Source: Gracilimonas sp046602855
GTDB lineage: Bacteria; Bacteroidota; Rhodothermia; Balneolales; Balneolaceae
Assembly (NCBI RefSeq): GCF_046602855.1
Contig: NZ_JBKINJ010000001.1
Location: forward strand, 496,001 to 560,000
Direction of reading: 5' to 3'
Length of the DNA: 64,000 bases
Shown here: positions 18,270-27,870 of the stretch, one piece after another
How positions within the stretch are numbered: the first letter of the stretch is position 1
Layout of the letters: each line of letters begins with the position of its first letter
Made by a program: the position numbers and the translations under genes
The notes under the pieces: model-generated
What the model saw: only the letters and a program-made list of their open reading frames with translations
Database searches by the model: none
Told to the model about the DNA's origin: nothing

Positions 18270-18893
18270 ATGAGTAAAAGACTAAAATTTGAGCGACAAC
18301 TATGGAGCGAGGGTTACGAAAGGATCATTGGTCTTGATGAGGTGGGCAGAGGTTGCCTTGCAGGTCCTGTAGTGGCAGCAGGGGTAGTGTTTGAGGAAGG
18401 TACAGATATTCCTCAGATAAGAGACAGTAAAGATATAGGAGAAAAAGAACGGGTTGAACTGAGTATAAAGATTAAACAAGAGGCGTTATATTGGTCGGTT
18501 CAGGAAGGTAGTATTGATGAGATCAGTGACCTGAACATACTTTGGGCTTCCCTGAATACCATGCAAAAATGTGTGAATGCAATTGATCCGGCTCCTGATT
18601 ATATATTGGTGGATGGGAACAGGTATATTGCCTCAATGATCCCATTTACTTGCCTGATCAAGGGTGACGATCGTTCAATGAGTATAGCTGCTGCCTCAAT
18701 TCTGGCTAAGGTATATCGTGACGATTTGATGAAAAGGCTACATGATAAGTATCCTGAATACGGATGGAATACCAATGTGGGTTATCCAACAGCTACCCAT
18801 AAAAAGGCTTTAAAAACCCATGGATATACGGAATATCATAGAACAAGCTTCAGGCTGGGAACCAAAAAGATCAGAAATAAACAAGATCATTAA
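18270..18893 (+). CDS. rnhB: Ribonuclease HII
   Basis: The 207-residue enzyme removes RNA from RNA-DNA hybrids and single ribonucleotides from DNA. The N-terminal catalytic motif IGLDEVGRGCLAGP gives D23 and E24. Further acidic residues follow in ILVDGN and in the conserved segment DDRSMSIAAASILAKVYRD. The C-terminal GYPTATHKKAL and HRTSF are typical of type 2 RNase H. It converges with rodA, with only 2 bp between the stops, so the two transcripts must overlap. Confidence 0.95.
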   Translation: MSKRLKFERQLWSEGYERIIGLDEVGRGCLAGPVVAAGVVFEEGTDIPQIRDSKDIGEKERVELSIKIKQEALYWSVQEGSIDEISDLNILWASLNTMQKCVNAIDPAPDYILVDGNRYIASMIPFTCLIKGDDRSMSIAAASILAKVYRDDLMKRLHDKYPEYGWNTNVGYPTATHKKALKTHGYTEYHRTSFRLGTKKIRNKQDH

Positions 18894-18895
18894 AG

Positions 18896-20146
18896 CTAAC
18901 GGTATATACTGAACTCCCGCTTGTGAAAATCCATGTTAAGGCAAATGGCCAGCATGATGGTGTTGGTCAAAAAGGCTGATCCGCCGTAACTGATAAAGGG
19001 AAGTGGTAACCCGATAACAGGCAGCAAGGCAGATGCACTTCCAACATTTATAAAAAAGTGAATGAAGAATACTGATGTGATACTGACCGTAACTAACTGA
19101 GCAAAAGGGTGTTTGTGATTACCGGCCATGTTCAGCAGTCTGACAAATAGAAATATAAACATTACTATCACAATTGTTGAGCCTATAAAGCCGAACTCCT
19201 CTCCAATTACACAGAAGATAAAATCAGTCCACTGTTCGGGCAGGAACTTAAGTTGAGTTTGTGTTCCTTCCAGAAACCCTTTACCGGTCAAGCCACCCGA
19301 ACCAATAGCTGTTTTAGCCTGAATGACATTCCAACCGGCTCCGGTGGGGTCATAGTTTGGATTGGTGAAGGCAGCGATCCTTGCGATCTGATGCGGTTGC
19401 AGTAATTGATTTAATGCCACTTGAACTCCTGACACCGTAAGAAAACCGCTGATAAAAGCTGTCACAGTCAACCAAACGCTGCGTTGTATGAAAAAGATAA
19501 AGGCGGTTAAAAGAATGGCGGCTGCCAGTCCATAATACCATTGTATTACCGTCAGATAAGCAATAACAGCCGGAGAAATTATAAACAGAGAGACTCCATA
19601 AGGTAATCCCGACCAAAACAACATCACGGGGATGAGAGATAAAAAGATCAGGGCAGTTCCAAGGTCGTTCTGCATAAATACCAGTATCGTAGGGATCATG
19701 ATGAGACCTACGGCAGTAAGGGCATAGCGAACATTCTCGGCAGAAATATCCCGGCGGCTTGTGAGATAATTAGCCGTAGCAAGTATAGTGGCTATTTTCA
19801 TTAACTCACTCGGCTGTAGATTTGCAGGGCCTATTCGCAGCCAGCTCTTAGCCCCATTAATTTCAGTTCCAAATATGAGAGTAAGGATCATGAGCAGGAT
19901 GCCAACCCCATACGCCAAATAAGACAACTCTATAAAAGCCCTTGGTGAGATGAACTGAATGGAGATCAGGGCAAACAAAGATATGATCACCCATATAACC
20001 TGCTTAAAAAAGTTGTTTTGGATATAAGTCTCAAGATATTGAGAAACTGGGCCTTGTGTGGCACTGTAGATCGCAATCAGACCGATAACAGCCAGGATGA
20101 TCCAGGTAAAAAACACCGACCAGCTGAATTCTCTTACATTATTCAT
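18896..20146 (-). CDS. rodA: Rod-shape peptidoglycan glycosyltransferase RodA
   Basis: SEDS-family polymerase of 416 residues with about ten membrane segments. Signature segments include GAKSWLRIGPANLQPSE and MQNDLGTALI in the middle, and the C-terminal GLPLPFISYGGSAFL. RodA polymerises lipid II into glycan strands of the side wall and works with PBP2. The gene overlaps the end of mrdA by 8 bp. It is the last gene of the mreBCD-mrdA-rodA cluster. Confidence 0.95.
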   Translation of the reverse strand: MNNVREFSWSVFFTWIILAVIGLIAIYSATQGPVSQYLETYIQNNFFKQVIWVIISLFALISIQFISPRAFIELSYLAYGVGILLMILTLIFGTEINGAKSWLRIGPANLQPSELMKIATILATANYLTSRRDISAENVRYALTAVGLIMIPTILVFMQNDLGTALIFLSLIPVMLFWSGLPYGVSLFIISPAVIAYLTVIQWYYGLAAAILLTAFIFFIQRSVWLTVTAFISGFLTVSGVQVALNQLLQPHQIARIAAFTNPNYDPTGAGWNVIQAKTAIGSGGLTGKGFLEGTQTQLKFLPEQWTDFIFCVIGEEFGFIGSTIVIVMFIFLFVRLLNMAGNHKHPFAQLVTVSITSVFFIHFFINVGSASALLPVIGLPLPFISYGGSAFLTNTIMLAICLNMDFHKREFSIYR

Positions 20147-21980
20147 TCTCTAACAACTCCGAATCTGTAGGGCGCGACACAAAGTTAAGCACGTAATTAT
20201 ACACATAGTTTCTCGATATCTCGCCTTCTATATATTTTTCGATCAAAACAGCTGCTACCGGAGCTGCTGAAATTGACCCGTAACCACCGTTTTCAATAAG
20301 TACACTGACAACGATCTGAGGGTCGTCGAAGGGTGCAAAAGAGGTAAACCAGCCATGATCCCTGCCATGAGGATTTTGCGCAGTCCCTGTTTTACCGGCA
20401 GTGGGTACCTCTGAATTATTGGTGTAATAGCGGCTTGGACCCTCTGAAACTACTTTTCTCATGCCGGATCTGACAACCCCTAAATTTTCTTCAGTTACCC
20501 ATTCGATCTTATCCAAATTTGGCGCATTTTCTATGATCTTACCATCAGGCGTTCTGGTATCCCTAACAATATGAGGATCAACACGGTAACCACCGTTAGC
20601 AATTACGCTTGTCATTTGTGCTACTTGAAGGGGTGATAAGGATAACAATCCTTGACCGATTCCCATGCTTAGTATATCACCAACTCCCCACCTGTTTTCA
20701 CCAAATGTTCTGTTCATATATGAACTATCAGGTACAATACCATTCGAAGCAAATGGAAGATCGATCGGGTTTGAAACGCCAAGACCAAGATCGTTCAGCA
20801 TTTCACTCCACTGATTCAAATATCCGTCCGTTGCGATCTGATCCATCAGTGAGAAAAAGTAGGTGTTACTTGAATTGGCTATGGCAGACTCAAGTTTGTA
20901 TTCGCCAATTGGAGCCGTATCTCTGTAAGGTCGGCCTCTCATATAGGCACCGCTATTGTACACCGTTGTGGTTGTATCTATAAATCCAAGGTGCAGGCCA
21001 ATTAGTCCCATGATAGGTTTGAAGGTTGAACCGGGAGGCTGCCTGCCTGAAATAGCTCGGTTATAAAGTGGTGTAAGCGTATCGGCATTAATGGATTGCC
21101 AATAATCCATATCTAAACGGCCGGCAAGCTTTTTCAGGTCATAGTCAGGAGAGCTTACCATTGCAAGTATTCCACCGGTCTTAGGATCCATAGCTACCAA
21201 AGCGCCTTTTTTTCCTGCCATCAATTCCTCTGCCAGAACCTGAAGATCAGTATCGATCGTAGTATAGATATCAGAGCCCTGCACAGGATGTTGGACTAAT
21301 GTAGAATCTTCAAAATCACTCAGGGTCTGTCCAAGCGCATTCACTCTCAGGTATTTTATTCCATCATCTCCCCTCAAAGTATCTTCATAGGTCATTTCGA
21401 GTCCACTCTTACCAACTTTATCCCCAAGCTTAAGCCTGCTGGTGTTGCGATATTCGCTTTCACTGGCTTCTCTCAGATATCCAAAAAGGTGCGACCCGTT
21501 GAAATCAGTTGGGTAATGCCGTTTACTTTCAATTTGGTGTCCGATTCCGGGCAATTGCCAAAGGTTTTCCTGTATGGCTGAAAAGCGAGCAAAATCAATT
21601 TCTGTTATCAGTCTTGATGTACGATACCATGAATAACGTTGTGCTTCCTGAACGCGTGCCGTCAACAATGAGTCAGATACATTCAGAATATCGGCCAGCA
21701 GTGGCAGTTTATCCTTGTCAAACAGGGAGGGGGTGATAGTGATGGAATAGATCGGTTCGTTATCTACAATGAGCCTTCCGTTTCGGTCGTAGATCAAGCC
21801 CCTTGCGGCATCAACGTATTCCTGTCTGACTGAGTTTTCCTGACCGAGAGCAGCATAAACTTCATATTCTACGATCTGCAGATAAAAAACTCTTCCCAAT
21901 ACAACCAGCGTCAGGCCGATAATGATGACCTGTAGAGCACGGATGGAAGTCCTTGTTCTGTTTGTTTGAGAGATTGACAT
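20139..21980 (-). CDS. mrdA: Penicillin-binding protein 2 (elongasome transpeptidase)
   Basis: Class B PBP of 613 residues. One N-terminal membrane anchor (residues 14-36) is followed by a pedestal domain (RGLIYDRNGRLIVDN) and a transpeptidase domain. All three active-site motifs are present: STFK (S318-K321), SSN (370-372) and KTG (530-532). It cross-links the glycan made by RodA during lateral growth. It lies 6 bp after mreD and overlaps rodA, so translation of the cluster is tightly coupled. Confidence 0.95.
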   Translation of the reverse strand: MSISQTNRTRTSIRALQVIIIGLTLVVLGRVFYLQIVEYEVYAALGQENSVRQEYVDAARGLIYDRNGRLIVDNEPIYSITITPSLFDKDKLPLLADILNVSDSLLTARVQEAQRYSWYRTSRLITEIDFARFSAIQENLWQLPGIGHQIESKRHYPTDFNGSHLFGYLREASESEYRNTSRLKLGDKVGKSGLEMTYEDTLRGDDGIKYLRVNALGQTLSDFEDSTLVQHPVQGSDIYTTIDTDLQVLAEELMAGKKGALVAMDPKTGGILAMVSSPDYDLKKLAGRLDMDYWQSINADTLTPLYNRAISGRQPPGSTFKPIMGLIGLHLGFIDTTTTVYNSGAYMRGRPYRDTAPIGEYKLESAIANSSNTYFFSLMDQIATDGYLNQWSEMLNDLGLGVSNPIDLPFASNGIVPDSSYMNRTFGENRWGVGDILSMGIGQGLLSLSPLQVAQMTSVIANGGYRVDPHIVRDTRTPDGKIIENAPNLDKIEWVTEENLGVVRSGMRKVVSEGPSRYYTNNSEVPTAGKTGTAQNPHGRDHGWFTSFAPFDDPQIVVSVLIENGGYGSISAAPVAAVLIEKYIEGEISRNYVYNYVLNFVSRPTDSELLENE

Positions 21981-21986
21981 CCTTTA

Positions 21987-22457
21987 TTAATTGCCTTTAA
22001 ATATAAATAACATAGCACCCAGGGTGGCAGTGTATAAACTGTTAAGCAGGAGAAAAATTATGGGTGAAAATCCTGAACTATAGGCATCAATAAAACTACT
22101 GAGTCCTAAAAAGATCAAGTTGTGGAAAAAAGCACACATAAGGATCACTAAAAAAATTTGCCAGACCAATAAACGGCTTTCTCTCTGCCGGCTCAGGAAA
22201 TTATGGGCGAAGAACATTAGCAGTACTTTTGAGAACATGTTAAGCCCCCAGAAATCGAATAGGGCATCCTGAAAAAAGGCCAGTACAGCAGTGATGATCA
22301 CGAGCTGTACTCTATCATATTTCATGGCAATCCATAGTAAAAAGATAAGCAGCGGATCAGGTGTGGCACCAAAAAAGCTCAGATGCTGAAATATCAAAAC
22401 TTCTACGATGACGAAGCTCAAGCCAATTATAAGATCTTTTACGATTTCTTTGTTCAT
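21987..22457 (-). CDS. mreD: Rod shape-determining protein MreD
   Basis: A 156-residue inner-membrane protein with about five hydrophobic segments. The family is poorly conserved, so the identification rests on size, topology (LIFLLWIAMKYDR and the region around ALFDFWGLNMFSK) and its exact place between mreC and mrdA. The start overlaps the mreC stop by 4 bp (ATGA). It is thought to link MreC and MreB to the PBP2-RodA synthase. Confidence 0.88.
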   Translation of the reverse strand: MNKEIVKDLIIGLSFVIVEVLIFQHLSFFGATPDPLLIFLLWIAMKYDRVQLVIITAVLAFFQDALFDFWGLNMFSKVLLMFFAHNFLSRQRESRLLVWQIFLVILMCAFFHNLIFLGLSSFIDAYSSGFSPIIFLLLNSLYTATLGAMLFIFKGN

Positions 22458-23296
22458 TCAAACAACTGATTATACATTTCTTTCAGAATGATGATACTTG
22501 AGTCGGGTTCAAACTTGATGATGAATCCCTGTGCAAGATCTGACAGGCTTGAATAGGGTTCCAGATATATGCGTTGAGTCTGCTGTCCTTGTTCGGGCTC
22601 AGCTCGAATAACACGCCCAATCGGAATACCGGGTGGAAATTGGTTGCTGCTGCCGGATGTTTCAATTACGTAACCTGAATCAACCGAGACTGTTTTCGGT
22701 ACAAACTCCATCACCAGCTCACCATAACGTTCTCCGGTCCAGCTTACTATTCCATTTGCCTGATTTTCCTGAATACGGGCACTTACCCGGAACAGGGAAT
22801 TGTAATAGGGCATTACCTGTGAATAATATTTACCGGTCAGAACGATCTTTCCGACCAAGCCATCAGAGGAAACGAGAGGCATATTTTTCTTTAAGCCATC
22901 TTCTGTACCTGAATCCACCGTAAAAGTATTATTTTTTCCATTCAGCTGTTTACTGACAATGAGTACAGGCTGAAGATCAAAATCGCTTCGGTTTTGATAA
23001 CCAAGTAAACTCCGCAGTTCTCTATTTTCCTGTTCAATGGCACGAAGGCGGCTCAGTTCATCCTGAAGCAGTATATTCTGACGCTGTAAATAAGTGTTGG
23101 TATTAAGAGCCTGACGGTATATCCGTATGTTAGCCAGGGGTTCTTCAAGTAAACTAAGCGAAGTAACTGAGACAGTGCGTAGCGTATCTATGCCACCCTG
23201 ATGTCTGCTGATAGCCAGTGCAAAAGCAAAGATCAGAAGCAGGGCAGTAATTATGTAATCCTTGGCATCACTTAGTTTTAACGATCTAAGTCGCAT
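22454..23296 (-). CDS. mreC: Rod shape-determining protein MreC
   Basis: A 280-residue periplasmic scaffold. A single N-terminal membrane helix (YIITALLLIFAFALAIS) is followed by a coiled coil (residues about 65-95: LQRQNILLQDELSRL, ENRELRSLLGY) and the double beta-barrel MreC domain (DGLVGKIVLTGKYYSQV, GIPIGRVIRAE). MreC activates PBP2-RodA by binding the PBP2 pedestal. It starts 15 bp after mreB. Confidence 0.93.
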   Translation of the reverse strand: MRLRSLKLSDAKDYIITALLLIFAFALAISRHQGGIDTLRTVSVTSLSLLEEPLANIRIYRQALNTNTYLQRQNILLQDELSRLRAIEQENRELRSLLGYQNRSDFDLQPVLIVSKQLNGKNNTFTVDSGTEDGLKKNMPLVSSDGLVGKIVLTGKYYSQVMPYYNSLFRVSARIQENQANGIVSWTGERYGELVMEFVPKTVSVDSGYVIETSGSSNQFPPGIPIGRVIRAEPEQGQQTQRIYLEPYSSLSDLAQGFIIKFEPDSSIIILKEMYNQLFE

Positions 23297-23310
23297 TCAT
23301 TATTGGGGTA

Positions 23311-24378
23311 TTAAGAAATTACCGGGCGGTAATATTCAAGATTTTCGAGTATGGCACCGGTACCTCTTACAACAGCTGTGAGAGGGTCTTCGGCAATATG
23401 AACAGGAAGGTCAGTGGTCTCCATGATCAACTTATCCAGGTTCTTAAGCAACGCACCGCCGCCGGTCAACATGATACCGCGGTCAAGAATATCGGCTGAG
23501 AGCTCGGGAGGAGTTTGCTCAAGGGATTTAGTAATAGACTCAACAATAGTGTTAACAGATTCAGCAATAGCTTCCCTGGCGTCTTTTGATGTAATGTGGC
23601 GTGTTCTTGGAACACCGTTCACGAGATCGCGACCTTTTGTGATCATTTCAAGTTCCTCATCCAGCGGAGCGGCAGAACCGATCTCACACTTGATCTTTTC
23701 AGCGGTTCTTTCACCGATCAGAAGGTTGTGATTTCTTCGGAAGTAATTGATAATGTCTTCATTCAGCTCATCACCGCCCAATCGTACAGATTGTGCATAG
23801 ACCACACCTGAAAGTGCAATAACAGCGATCTCTGTGGTGCCACCTCCGATGTCAACGATCATGCTTCCAACCGGTTCGTGCACGTCCAGGCCAATACCGA
23901 TAGCGGCGGCCATAGGCTCATCTACCAAATATACTTCCTTGGCACCGGCGTGTTCAGCACTGTCACGAACGGCTCTTCGTTCAACTTCAGTGATCCCGCT
24001 AGGCACGCAGATCACCATCTGCCGGGTTGTAGAATACCACTTCATTTTAACTTTTTTGATCATGCCGCGGATCATCTGCTCAGCCACTTCAAAATCAGCA
24101 ATCACACCATCGCGAAGCGGGCGTACGGTCCTGATCTTACTGTGTGTCTTTTCATGCATGAGTCGGGCTTCATGGCCGGTTGCAACCGGAACATTTTGCT
24201 GATTCAGAGCAACAATGGATGGTTCATTCAAAACAATTCCTTCACCTCTTGAATAGATCAGGGTGTTGGCAGTACCCAGGTCCATTGCTATATCTGTATA
24301 AAGAAAATCGAAGAACCCCTTCTTTTGAGGTTGTTTTTTACTGTTTTCTGAAGTGTTTACTTCGCGGGAATCTGACAT
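23311..24378 (-). CDS. mreB: Rod shape-determining actin homologue MreB
   Basis: A 355-residue bacterial actin. Nucleotide-binding segments are AMDLGTANTLIY (phosphate 1), VDIGGGTTEIAVI (phosphate 2) and LTGGGALL (adenosine motif). It forms membrane-bound filaments that steer the elongation machinery. About 20 extra N-terminal polar residues (SDSREVNTSENSKKQ) precede the actin fold. First gene of the shape cluster, separated from purH by 137 bp that may hold the promoter. Confidence 0.95.
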   Translation of the reverse strand: MSDSREVNTSENSKKQPQKKGFFDFLYTDIAMDLGTANTLIYSRGEGIVLNEPSIVALNQQNVPVATGHEARLMHEKTHSKIRTVRPLRDGVIADFEVAEQMIRGMIKKVKMKWYSTTRQMVICVPSGITEVERRAVRDSAEHAGAKEVYLVDEPMAAAIGIGLDVHEPVGSMIVDIGGGTTEIAVIALSGVVYAQSVRLGGDELNEDIINYFRRNHNLLIGERTAEKIKCEIGSAAPLDEELEMITKGRDLVNGVPRTRHITSKDAREAIAESVNTIVESITKSLEQTPPELSADILDRGIMLTGGGALLKNLDKLIMETTDLPVHIAEDPLTAVVRGTGAILENLEYYRPVIS

Positions 24379-24515
24379 TTGTGACCGTTAGAATATTTGT
24401 GCGTTGGGATATAGATGAAAAAGAAAATACAATAATGAATGTGTATTTGCGAATGTATAAAAACCTAAAATTCAGAAATTTTGAAATCGTCTGTTTATTA
24501 CCTGAATTTGCTAAA

Positions 24516-26090
24516 TCAATGTCTGAAATGACGTTTACCGGTTAATACCATAGCCATATCAAATTCATCGGCTTTGGCGATCACTTCCTCATCCCTGATG
24601 CTTCCGCCGGGTTGAATCACGGCAGTGGCTCCGGCACTGGCGGCAGCTTCAACTCCGTCAGCAAAGGGGAAGAAAGCATCGGAAGCAATAGCCGAACCGG
24701 ACAGGTCCAATCCTTCCTTGGTGGCTTTGGCCACGGCAATTTCTGATGAATCGACGCGGCTGGTTTGTCCGGAGCCAATACCCAGTGTTCTTCCATCCTT
24801 GGCATAAACAATGGCATTTGATTTAATATGGCGAACCACTTTCCATGAAAATAAAAGGTCTTTCAATTCCTGATCTGTTGGCTTTCTTTTACTTACCACC
24901 CTGAATTCATTCGGATCAGCCGGCAATAGGTCTGCTTGCTGATTCAGAAATCCTCCAAAAATGGATCTGAATGATGAGGCTTGTACTTCACTTACCGACT
25001 TTTTGATCCGTATTAATCTTCGGTTTTTTTTCTGTGTCAATAACCCGAGTGATTTTTCACTGAAAGATGGTGCAATGATGATCTCAGTGAAGATCTCGTC
25101 GATGGCTTTTGCTGTTTCAAGATCCAGTTCCTGATTCACAACTACGATGCCACCAAATGGAGATACACGATCGGTACTGAAAGCTTTTTCATAAGCTGAC
25201 TTCAGTGAGTCTCCAACGCCAACTCCGGAAGGGATCGTATGCTTGATGATGGCACAGGCTATTTCTTCGTCACTGAAATCTGAAATGATATTCAGGGCAG
25301 AGTCGACGTCCAGATAGTTGTTGTAGCTAAGTTGCTTCCCATGAAAGCAATCGATGTAAGATTCCTGATCACCGTATACTGCTGCTTTCTGATGGGGATT
25401 CTCTCCGTAACGAAGCTCCTGTGAAAGGGGGAGAGAAATATTGATCTGTTTAGCCGGCTCTTCATCGATCAATTGTGTGAAATAGTTCGTAATAGCTGCA
25501 TCGTAATCAGCAGTGTGAGCAAAAGCAGCTTTAGCAAATTGGCGTCTGCTTTCAATGGAAACCGCCATTTTTTCTTCCAATTCTTCAATGAACTCATTGT
25601 ATTGTGAGGGAGAACTCAAAATAGCAACATGTGCAAAGTTCTTGGCAGCTGCCCTGATCATCGTAGGACCACCAATATCAATGAATTCCGTGGCTTCTGC
25701 TTCCGTAACGTCCGGTTCTGCCACTTTTTCCTTAAAAGGGTAGAGATTTACCACTACCAGTTCAATTGGGGTGATACCCAGTTCATTGATCTCTTCCACG
25801 TCCGGATCATAAGAAGTCCGTGCCAGAATTCCACCGTGAACCATTGGGTGCAGGGTCTTGATTCGTCCATCCAGGCATTCTTCAAAGCCCGTGATCTCTG
25901 ATACATCTTTAACAGGTATGCCTTCTGCTTCTATGGCTTTGGCGGTTCCACCGGTAGAAATGATCTCAACGCCTGACGCATGCAGGGCTTTTACCAGTTC
26001 CGGAAGACCGGTTTTATCGGAAACTGAAATCAGTGCACGTTTAATTTTTAAGGGAGTGGCAGGGAGAGAAGAAAGGGGCTTAAGTGACAC
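24516..26090 (-). CDS. purH: Bifunctional AICAR transformylase/IMP cyclohydrolase
   Basis: A 524-residue enzyme for the last two purine steps: AICAR to FAICAR (10-formyl-THF) and closure to IMP. The N-terminal MGS-like cyclohydrolase is seen from KRALISVSDKTGL through GGILARTSYD. The C-terminal transformylase has the catalytic Lys-His pair, but in the form IIKHTIPSGVGVG where most family members read KHxNPCG. Later motifs ASDAFFPFADG and QPGGSIRDEE are normal. Start appears to be GTG 26090. It follows purN by 20 bp. Confidence 0.93.
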   Translation of the reverse strand: MSLKPLSSLPATPLKIKRALISVSDKTGLPELVKALHASGVEIISTGGTAKAIEAEGIPVKDVSEITGFEECLDGRIKTLHPMVHGGILARTSYDPDVEEINELGITPIELVVVNLYPFKEKVAEPDVTEAEATEFIDIGGPTMIRAAAKNFAHVAILSSPSQYNEFIEELEEKMAVSIESRRQFAKAAFAHTADYDAAITNYFTQLIDEEPAKQINISLPLSQELRYGENPHQKAAVYGDQESYIDCFHGKQLSYNNYLDVDSALNIISDFSDEEIACAIIKHTIPSGVGVGDSLKSAYEKAFSTDRVSPFGGIVVVNQELDLETAKAIDEIFTEIIIAPSFSEKSLGLLTQKKNRRLIRIKKSVSEVQASSFRSIFGGFLNQQADLLPADPNEFRVVSKRKPTDQELKDLLFSWKVVRHIKSNAIVYAKDGRTLGIGSGQTSRVDSSEIAVAKATKEGLDLSGSAIASDAFFPFADGVEAAASAGATAVIQPGGSIRDEEVIAKADEFDMAMVLTGKRHFRH

Positions 26091-26110
26091 GGTGTGTTTT
26101 TTATTTCAGG

Positions 26111-26704
26111 TTAGATGTTTTGGAGTCTGTTCAAATATTTTTCTACGGTGGCCGGAAGCAGCTTGTGTTCCTGCTTTAAAATTCTATCAGCAAGGCTTTT
26201 GGGCGAATCATCCGGTTGAACCGAAACCTCAGTTTGCGCAAGAATAGGTCCTTTGTCGAATTCTTCATTTACCAGATGTACCGTGCATCCTGAAACGGAT
26301 TCCTTGTTTTCAATAACAGCTTTATGCACATTTAACCCGTAAAATCCCTTTCCACCATATTTGGGGAGTAGGGAAGGATGAATGTTCAGGATCCTGTTCT
26401 TATAATTCTCAATAACTTTCAAAGGGATCTTTTTTAAATATCCGGCAAGAACGATGAGGTCTGTATCCCATGTACTCAGTTGTTCTAACAGAGCATCAGC
26501 AAATTGAGATTCGTTTTTAAAAGAGTCGGGATTGATAACTTTGTGAGGGATACCATGCTTTTTTGCGCGTTCAATGGAACCGATATCAGGCTTATCAGTT
26601 ATAAGACCATGAATTTTTGCAGATAGTTCACGCTTTGCAATTGCATCAATAAGCGACTGAAAGTTAGTGCCCGAACCGGACGCAAAAACAACGAGTCCTT
26701 TCAA
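26111..26704 (-). CDS. purN: Phosphoribosylglycinamide formyltransferase
   Basis: A 197-residue folate-dependent transferase that converts GAR to FGAR in purine synthesis. Family motifs are ASGSGTNFQSLIDAI (phosphate loop), NIHPSLLPKYGGKG with the catalytic Asn-His, and the closing VNEEFDKGPILAQ with the catalytic Asp. Start is TTG 26704, directly before the first beta strand; no ATG is in frame nearby. Forms an operon with purH. Confidence 0.94.
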   Translation of the reverse strand: MKGLVVFASGSGTNFQSLIDAIAKRELSAKIHGLITDKPDIGSIERAKKHGIPHKVINPDSFKNESQFADALLEQLSTWDTDLIVLAGYLKKIPLKVIENYKNRILNIHPSLLPKYGGKGFYGLNVHKAVIENKESVSGCTVHLVNEEFDKGPILAQTEVSVQPDDSPKSLADRILKQEHKLLPATVEKYLNRLQNI

Positions 26705-26784
26705 AAGTTAAAGTGGTTTTAAGGGTGCCTGGTAAGGCAGAAAAGATAGGAAATGTTTAGGTAGTATAAAGGGTAAATATCGAA

Positions 26785-27870
26785 TTAATTCGAACCCGGT
26801 GGTGGATTTGCCTCTTTACTGAAGATCTGATAGTTATTGAAGCTCCAGTTGATCTGAGTGATGGCTATCTTGAGGACCGTAGCAAGGGGAACGGCGATTA
26901 ACATACCGAGGATACCTGCTGTTTCTGCACCAACCAGTATAATAAATAAAATGGCCACCGGGTGCATGTCTGCAGAGCGGGAAAACAGCATAGGTTGAAA
27001 TACCAGATTGTCGAGTAATTGAACAATGAGTATGGCAAGCATACATGCCGCAACCAATGAAAAGTTGCCTGTCTCGATAATGGATACAATAACTGACAGG
27101 AAATAGCCAAGTATTGGCCCAAAATAAGGGATGGTATTTGCGAGTCCCACCGCTATACCCACTGACATGGAATTGCCTAAGCCGGCAATGCTTAAAAACG
27201 CCCAGGAAGAAAGAGCTACCAAAATACTTTGCATTAGCACGCTGCGAAAATATAGTCCGAGCCTGTTCTCGATCTTATCGATCACGGTAAGTGACGTTTC
27301 GAAATACTTATTTGGAACGAGGCGAAGAAGGTCACGGCGAATTTTACTTCCGTCTTTTAAAAAAAAGAATGCTGCAAATGGAACAACCAGTACGGCTGAA
27401 AAGATGTTTGTAAATATTCCCAGTGCATCGCCTATGATGGTTGAGATCTGATTTACATCAAAAAGATCGTTGGCAATGGCGGTTATATTATCCTCAAGAA
27501 AACCATCCGGCAGGACTTCAAACTTTTCAAGAAGTTGATTTTCGATACGAACAGATATCTGGCGGATATTTTCGAGACTGAGTTGTGCCGCAAGTTCAGC
27601 CATCTGATTGGCAACGATCGGTATCACGCTTGTTGAAATAAAGCCGAGGATCAGAATGACGGTAAAAAGAACAAGGGTTACACCAAGAGTCCGGTTCACA
27701 CCCGAAGACTGCAGGCGATTTACGAAGGGATCAAGCACATAACTCAGTATCATGGCCAGTACCAGAAAAATCACGAGGTTGGAGTAGTTATATACGATCA
27801 TAAGGCCAACGACCGCAGCCGAAAGCCCTAAGATAAATTTAACAACTTTATCCAGCGTGATATTTTTCAT
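26785..27870 (-). CDS. AI-2E/PerM family permease
   Basis: A 361-residue membrane protein with seven to eight helices and the family signature regions ILSYVLDPFVNRLQSSG near the N-terminus and NTIPYFGPILGYFLS followed by QLLDNLVFQPMLF in the C-terminal half. Members export small molecules or act in Na+/H+ exchange; the substrate is unknown here. Its ATG overlaps the recX stop (ATGA), so it is co-translated with recX, although the functions are not obviously related. Confidence 0.85.
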   Translation of the reverse strand: MKNITLDKVVKFILGLSAAVVGLMIVYNYSNLVIFLVLAMILSYVLDPFVNRLQSSGVNRTLGVTLVLFTVILILGFISTSVIPIVANQMAELAAQLSLENIRQISVRIENQLLEKFEVLPDGFLEDNITAIANDLFDVNQISTIIGDALGIFTNIFSAVLVVPFAAFFFLKDGSKIRRDLLRLVPNKYFETSLTVIDKIENRLGLYFRSVLMQSILVALSSWAFLSIAGLGNSMSVGIAVGLANTIPYFGPILGYFLSVIVSIIETGNFSLVAACMLAILIVQLLDNLVFQPMLFSRSADMHPVAILFIILVGAETAGILGMLIAVPLATVLKIAITQINWSFNNYQIFSKEANPPPGSN

